From NCBI GenBank assembly GCA_050946255.1, contig JBMNUL010000040.1, forward strand, positions 1-17,959: a DNA stretch of 17,959 nucleotides. The letters run 5' to 3'. The position numbers and the translations under genes were made by a program. Of the stretch, positions 15,201 through 17,959 are shown in pieces. A model generated the notes under the pieces. It had not been told where the DNA came from, did no database searches, and saw only the letters and a program-made list of their open reading frames with translations. The stretch is from JBMNUL01 sp050946255. GTDB lineage: Bacteria; Actinomycetota; Coriobacteriia; Coriobacteriales; CADBOM01. Each line of letters opens with the position of its first letter. Position 1 is the stretch's first letter.

Positions 15201-16486
15201 GAGAGAACCAGACCGTGAGCCTTGAGGCGGGCACCTACACCTTCCGCGAGACCTCTGCACCCGATGGATACGAAGCTGTGACAGACATCACGTTCACGGT
15301 GAGCTCCGATGGGACCGTGACGGTGGACGATGCCAATGGAAATGGTGTCGAGGTCAGCGGGACGACTTTGATCGTCACCGACGAGGCATCCGCAGATACA
15401 TTCGACATCGACTTCTCGAAGGTGGATGTTGGCGGAAACGAGCTCTCTGGAGCTGCGATAACGATTCTGGACTCCGACGGCAACGAGGTGGAATCCTGGA
15501 CGAGCACGGGCGAGAACGAGACCGTGAGCTTGGAAGCGGGCACATACACCTTCCGTGAGACCTCTGCCCCAGACGGTTACGAAGCGGTGACCGACATAAC
15601 CTTCACGGTGAGCTCCGACGGTACTGTGACGATAGACGACGCCAATGGAAATGGAGTCGAGGTGGATGGGGCCACGGTGGTCGTAACCGACCAAGCAACT
15701 GAGACGTTCGACATTGACTTCTCCAAGGTCGACGTCGGCGGGAACGAGCTCTCTGGAGCAGCGATAGAGATTCTGGATTCCGACGGCGACGTTGTGCAAT
15801 CCTGGACGAGCTCGGGTGAGACCGAGACCGTGACTCTGGAGGCGGGCACCTATACCTTCCGCGAGACATCCGCGCCTGACGGCTACGAGGCTGTGACAGA
15901 CATAACGTTCACTGTTAGCTCCGATGGGTCCGTGACGGTGGACGATGCCAATGGAAATGGAGTCGAAGTGGATGGGACGACTTTGATCGTCACCGACCAG
16001 GCCTCCACGACCGATACGTTTGTCATCGACTTCTCCAAGGTCGACGTCGATGGGAACGAGCTCTCCGGTGCCGAGATAGTGATTCTGGACTCCGATGGCG
16101 ACGAGGTGGCCTCTTGGACCAGCACCGGCGAGAACCAGACCGTGAGCCTTGAGGCGGGCACCTACACCTTCCGTGAGACGGCGGCTCCCGACGGCTACGA
16201 GGCTGTGACGGACATCACCTTCACGGTGAGCTCCGACGGAAGCTTGACCGTTGACGATGCCAACGGGAACGCCGTCGAGGTGGATGGGACCACGCTCATC
16301 GTCACCGATGATGCCACGGGGACTACTACAACTACGACGACTACCACCAGCTCTTCCAGCACTACTACTTCCACGATGCCGCGCACTGGCGATCCCTCCA
16401 TTGCGCTCGTAGTCATAATGGTGGCATTGGCTGGGACCGGCGTTGTTTGCATAGCTGGGCATCGCCGTAAGCGGGACGAAAAATAA
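12278..16486 (+). CDS. Thioester-domain/CnaB-repeat surface adhesin, MPRTG-anchored
   Basis: 1402 residues. Signal peptide about 1-43 (ends TAYA). Residues 44-640 form a large region I do not recognise. A CnaB-like domain (about 652-745, starts SISVQKVW) is followed by a thioester domain: Cys784 in VVYCLDP and Gln855 in VTQAAVW match the Cys-Gln pair that forms a reactive internal thioester able to bind host targets covalently. Four CnaB repeats (about 940-1347, 102-104 residues each) have lysine in DFSKVD, E-box YTFRETSAPDGYE and Asp in IVTD, an expected Lys-Asp isopeptide set. A Thr/Ser stalk leads to MPRTG (1367-1371), hydrophobic span and RRKR. Start ATG 12278 has GGGGG 5 nt upstream; in-frame TTG 12260 and GTG 12266 lack an RBS. 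It has its own promoter and terminator. Thioester domains usually sit at the N-terminal tip; here it is internal. Confidence 0.9.
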   Translation: MGSTFVPQHLRGRIGAAFYKVFLVFCAVVLLLGIALPTNTAYADDDVSNNSEAPYPNYNAGDDYIERLGIEPTYHVNSPSSTRLNVLDEIADGKVQRGNYVFAKTDEQALEKGFDIRGDVDNIDDTYLVNEDNTQLRKLIIKTDSGTLPYYVRHTEIVPAGDEPSVEGVSRYVVDENLSFVEPGEGSSTTAPGTYLSLGESNLSPSYRFDPDSEKGPDLNESYLDSTGTATVYLMPVDTTDEDGNATHDWYWCTNPTAAAPMTNSYYYELPFELSPQTQYDSGKEVMYLMNTVLENAGLNDTNTEAEAHSSTTGLPNLKVAYQALRSEYIKALSASSSSTEKTALDPNITYGQLHDKLMTLLEGGTIAEGTIYEQTITAQTDDYSADNVPDLSSTGYWEAAHVSVLGIEYAFLSYLQGWPMDGMDVFQGGTNRIILGFVENNTRTYGARAMARILVAYAEAARDNGLLDSVNANATFDLTTSDVTRADGTTTVTVKPDTTNVSSLSFEFPSGVTVESMTNGGESVTPSSTSTDDSGVTTYTFSDSSSFPDTIELSAATTDENILRDDVLFTAVGSTKTVAKTFVNSNDLYQDSTTGHWVVREFVRANDPTSSSSSTDKTGQEMSQSVFKFTPEYQSLHARINLTALSEDTGSISVQKVWSNVDTDDRGTVEFTLYQNGTSTGRVLSLDGTADTNTSAYQYEDSAWHGVFTNLDKTDDNGDAYTYTVVESTDSGSWDLTDTQEATTYTDESTTVEGSYIGDATEISGSSFYDATITDEEATVVYCLDPTKAWPNNTTYSSKVINVMNDELQSLLSSSSSTLKDDLLSVIYNGYSTDAAGIQDTYGLTDTEFKEVTQAAVWRYVQPDTWSTAPSEFSTDMQQAFYALIGEDNTENVTLATPPDGYALTVYESSDSTYQDMLSAVLVTSDTWQFTNTGVDTYDIDFSKVDAGGNELSGASITILDSDGDEVASWTSTGENQTVSLEAGTYTFRETSAPDGYEAVTDITFTVSSDGTVTVDDANGNGVEVSGTTLIVTDEASADTFDIDFSKVDVGGNELSGAAITILDSDGNEVESWTSTGENETVSLEAGTYTFRETSAPDGYEAVTDITFTVSSDGTVTIDDANGNGVEVDGATVVVTDQATETFDIDFSKVDVGGNELSGAAIEILDSDGDVVQSWTSSGETETVTLEAGTYTFRETSAPDGYEAVTDITFTVSSDGSVTVDDANGNGVEVDGTTLIVTDQASTTDTFVIDFSKVDVDGNELSGAEIVILDSDGDEVASWTSTGENQTVSLEAGTYTFRETAAPDGYEAVTDITFTVSSDGSLTVDDANGNAVEVDGTTLIVTDDATGTTTTTTTTTSSSSTTTSTMPRTGDPSIALVVIMVALAGTGVVCIAGHRRKRDEK
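15095..16319 (+). repeat. Four tandem CnaB-encoding repeats (~306-312 bp)
   Basis: Units begin at 15095, 15404, 15710 and 16022 (periods 309, 306 and 312 bp). They share long stretches of near-identical DNA, for example around the GAGCTCTC, GAGGCGGGCACCTA and GCCAATGGAAATGG blocks. Periods are multiples of three, so recombination between units changes stalk length without breaking the frame. Variation clusters at a few surface codons; unit 4 reads RETAAPDGYE instead of RETSAPDGYE. Confidence 0.93.
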
Positions 16487-16518
16487 TGAGCACCTGCTAG
16501 ATGCCGTTGATTGACTTG

Positions 16519-16549
16519 AAAGGTGGCTGCATGTGCAGCCACCTTTTTT
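16519..16549 (+). terminator. Rho-independent terminator of the thioester adhesin gene
   Basis: AAGGTGGCTGC (16520-16530) pairs with GCAGCCACCTT around loop ATGT, followed by a T run. The stem is at least 11 bp and GC-rich, 33 nt after the stop codon at 16486. This is the strongest intrinsic terminator in the window. Confidence 0.95.
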
Positions 16550-16560
16550 GCAGGGCAGAA

Positions 16561-16593
16561 GGTTGCACGGAGGTTGCATGGAAGGTTGTACGG
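16561..16593. repeat. Triple direct repeat GGTTGYAYGG
   Basis: GGTTGCACGG (16561), GGTTGCATGG (16572) and GGTTGTACGG (16584) are spaced 11 and 12 nt apart, close to one helical turn. They lie in the gap between two converging transcription units, just past the adhesin terminator. Confidence 0.75.
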
Positions 16594-16689
16594 GAGTGCT
16601 CATACCCTACCAATGAGCGAAGAAAACGCCACGGCATTTATAGAAGCAGCAGCAAGAAATCAGCTTAAATTACCATCTCTGGGTAATCG

Positions 16690-16721
16690 AGATTGAATTT
16701 AGATTGAATCCCAGATTGAAT
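16690..16721. repeat. Triple direct repeat AGATTGAAT
   Basis: AGATTGAAT occurs exactly at 16690-16698, 16701-16709 and 16713-16721, again with 11- and 12-nt spacing. The rest of 16594-16772 shows no gene and no other signal I can name. Confidence 0.8.
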
Positions 16722-16772
16722 CGGGCATTTAAAACAGGCCCATCCAGATTTGAGGGATGACCTGCGGAAATG

Positions 16773-16811
16773 AAAAATCGAACCCCTCTCCTGGGAAGGG
16801 GAAGGGTTCGA
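16773..16811 (-). terminator. Rho-independent terminator of the tRNA-Ala gene
   Basis: Read on the minus strand, TCGAACCC (16811-16804) pairs with GGGTTCGA (16785-16778), with a partly paired C-rich/G-rich interior, and is followed by five T (16777-16773). It lies 12 nt beyond the encoded CCA end of the tRNA. Its right arm shares the 11-nt ATCGAACCCCT with the tRNA T-arm. Confidence 0.85.
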
Positions 16812-16823
16812 CTAAAGTTCTAT

Positions 16824-16899
16824 TGGTGGAGCTAAGGGGGATCGAACCCCTGACCTCATGACTGCCAGTCATGCGCTCTCCCAGCTGAGCTATAGCCCC
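16824..16899 (-). tRNA. tRNA-Ala (anticodon GGC)
   Basis: 76 nt including an encoded CCA (16826-16824). The acceptor stem GGGGCTA/TAGCTCC is fully paired and contains the G3-U70 wobble that identifies alanine tRNAs. D arm GCTC...GAGC, anticodon stem CATGA/TCATG with loop CTGGCAG (anticodon GGC, reading GCC/GCU), and T arm AGGGG-TTCGATC-CCCCT are all intact. Discriminator is A. The gene converges on the adhesin gene. Confidence 0.98.
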
Positions 16900-16916
16900 A
16901 AAAAGGCAACAAAGAG

Positions 16917-16944
16917 AGTATAGCGAAGCACGCCGTCTTTTCAA
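16917..16944 (-). promoter_or_regulatory. Promoter of the tRNA-Ala gene
   Basis: On the minus strand TTGAAA (16944-16939) and TATACT (16922-16917) are separated by 16 nt, a good housekeeping-sigma promoter. Predicted transcription start is about 10 nt upstream of the mature tRNA 5' end at 16899. Confidence 0.82.
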
Positions 16945-17024
16945 GTTCGCAATACGAGGGCGCAAGGAAAAAGCCCACAAACGGACGTCGATTTAGCTGC
17001 TCATGATCCCCATATTTCAAATGG

Positions 17025-17196
17025 CATCCAGCCCGGATTTCTCGAGCCTGGCCTGGGTCCCTGTCTGGTAGCTCGAGCATCCAGCCTGGATTTCTCGGCA
17101 TCGGGCGGCATACACTGGGTCTCCCATCAGGCAGCTCGAGTCTCCAGCCTAGATTTCTCAAGTCTAGCCTGGACCTCTCTGTCTGGCGGCATGGAG
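17025..17196. repeat. Three tandem degenerate repeats of 53-63 bp downstream of the trehalose gene
   Basis: Units at 17025-17077, 17078-17140 and 17141-17196 each start with (C/T)(A/C)TCCAGCC(C/T)(G/A)GATTTCTC, continue with a CCTGG/CTGGGTC segment and TCTGG or ATCAGG, and end (A/C)GGC/AGCTCGAG or similar. TCCAGCCTGGA in unit 2 is itself nearly palindromic. On the minus strand the units read as repeated NPGWMLELPD-like peptides. The block occupies the gap between the tRNA promoter and the 3' end of the minus-strand trehalose gene. No other gene is visible in 16945-17234. Confidence 0.75.
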
Positions 17197-17234
17197 CTTC
17201 CAACACCTCCAACGCCGGATTCCCCACTTGCAGG

Positions 17235-17959
17235 TTATATCGAGTATCCCAGACCTCCTTGCTTCCCAGCATCGCGCAAGCTCGACAGCAGCTCGCGCAT
17301 CTGCCTGAAGTCGCGCACGGCCCAGCGAGCCTGAGTGGGACCGACCCCGACTTTCACAGTCCAGACGTTATCGGGGGCTGTTCGGAACATGTCCTCGTCG
17401 GTCTGGTCATCACCAGCGGCGAGGGTGAACTCAACTCCCGGCTTCGAATACCACCTGTAGGCGGCAGATCCCTTGTCGGCGTTGGCCATCTTCACCTCGA
17501 TGATCTTGTTGCCGAGCGTCAGCTGGAGTCCGAGGTCGACGACAACATCTGCCAGCGCGGCGTGAATCTCGGACACACGGCGTTCGGACAGCTCGGGACT
17601 GCACGCGCGGTAATGCCAAACGAGCGAGAAGTCCTTCTCTTCCAGATGCGAGCCTGGTGTGCGGTCGACAAATGCCTGCAAGATTGGGCGTATGCGGGGC
17701 ATCCACGAATTGTCGAGAGGAACGATGGTGTTCCAAGTTTGCGATTTGTGATCCCAAAGCCAGGCACCGTGCTCTGCGACCATGTCGATGTCGAGACCCG
17801 AGAACCAGGTCTCGAGTGTGTTCTTGTCTCGGCCCGATAGGATTGCAAGCTCGTTGTGCGGGTCTGATGAGAGGTCGCTCAGAATCGAGAGAAGTTCGGC
17901 ATCGGGGATTGTGGACGACGGATCTGCCGCAAACGGAACCAGCGTGCCGTCGTAGTCGA
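17235..17959 (-). CDS. otsB: Trehalose-6-phosphate phosphatase domain, 5' part outside window
   Basis: The frame is open from the window edge (17959) to the stop at 17235, so the gene is partial. The domain hydrolyses trehalose 6-phosphate to trehalose in the cytoplasm and belongs to the HAD superfamily. HAD motif I DYDGTL is at the very edge, followed by VPF. The next landmarks are ILSGRD, VAEHGAWLW, the lysine-containing EVKMANADKGSAYRWY and motif IV AAGDDQTDEDMF. The frame continues upstream of the internal ATG at 17783, and starting there would delete motif I, so that is not the true start. The VAEHGAWL and DYDGTLVPF wording resembles the C-terminal half of fused trehalose-phosphate synthase/phosphatase enzymes, so a longer bifunctional protein is likely but unseen. 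No clear terminator follows the stop. It is unrelated to the pilus locus. Confidence 0.92.
   Translation of the reverse strand, partial: DYDGTLVPFAADPSSTIPDAELLSILSDLSSDPHNELAILSGRDKNTLETWFSGLDIDMVAEHGAWLWDHKSQTWNTIVPLDNSWMPRIRPILQAFVDRTPGSHLEEKDFSLVWHYRACSPELSERRVSEIHAALADVVVDLGLQLTLGNKIIEVKMANADKGSAAYRWYSKPGVEFTLAAGDDQTDEDMFRTAPDNVWTVKVGVGPTQARWAVRDFRQMRELLSSLRDAGKQGGLGYSI

Noticed and set aside
15146..16603. 485-codon minus-strand frame opposite the CnaB repeats
   Set aside because: It is a shadow of repetitive, GC-biased coding DNA on the plus strand and shows the same repeats reversed; it also crosses the terminator at 16519-16549.
16561..16721. CRISPR array
   Set aside because: Repeats are 9-10 nt with 1-3 nt between them, with no spacers and no cas genes nearby; the other repeat blocks also lack unique spacers.
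16856..17272. 138-codon minus-strand frame between tRNA and trehalose gene
   Set aside because: It reads through the tRNA promoter and into the tRNA (its end WGYSSAGRAHDWQS is the usual tRNA translation artefact) and through the tandem repeats; it also overlaps the trehalose gene.
1..17959. Insertion sequence, transposase or integrase
   Set aside because: No frame in either strand shows transposase or recombinase features, and no terminal inverted repeats with target duplications were seen.

Overview
The window is the surface-pilus locus of a Gram-positive, sortase-using bacterium, probably a member of the class Coriobacteriia (Collinsella/Olsenella/Atopobium relatives). That placement rests on the gene set and style: a coiled-coil 'LNRLELLE' protein next to an accessory signal peptidase, CnaB/SpaA pilins, CHAP-like surface proteins, and a trehalose-phosphate phosphatase with the bifunctional TPS/TPP look. 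Coding regions have moderate GC and long AT-rich or repeat-filled gaps. The genus is an inference; no 16S rRNA or other marker is present.

Layout. 1-451 is a non-coding leader with a CTGAAA dyad, a weak promoter, short reading frames and a weak hairpin followed by a T run. 452-2130 holds a coiled-coil/acidic-repeat protein and a type I signal peptidase started from TTG. 2249-4150 is the major pilin (LPETG). A strong GC hairpin without a T tract separates it from a tightly packed operon at 4318-11682: class C sortase, minor/basal pilin (LPKTM), a 1448-residue adhesin (LPGTG), and a small sortase-fold membrane protein. Gene junctions in that operon are a 23-nt overlap, a 1-nt gap and an 8-nt overlap. 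11683-12277 carries degenerate GC-rich repeats, an AT-rich palindrome and an extended -10 promoter. 12278-16486 is a separately transcribed thioester/CnaB adhesin (MPRTG) with a strong terminator. 16550-16772 holds two sets of triple direct repeats. A tRNA-Ala(GGC) gene on the minus strand has its own promoter and terminator. A tandem-repeat block follows, and then the 3' part of a trehalose-6-phosphate phosphatase gene that runs off the window.

How the genes work together. The signal peptidase would process the secreted pilins. The class C sortase (His181, Cys243, Arg252) would polymerise LPETG pilin through a pilin lysine and E-box-containing CnaB domains. The LPKTM and LPGTG proteins are likely the basal/minor subunit and the tip adhesin. 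The MPRTG thioester protein would be a separate, covalently binding adhesin.

The most unusual part is a pair of apparent pseudoenzymes in one translationally coupled pair. The large adhesin carries a CHAP-like (cysteine peptidase/amidase) domain in which the positions of the catalytic Cys and His are Pro169 and Asn235. The next gene encodes a sortase-fold protein in which the catalytic His aligns with Pro155, the Cys with Ser215 and the Arg with Ile222. Together they suggest a pilus-tip module in which a dead sortase acts as a non-catalytic partner. That role is an inference.
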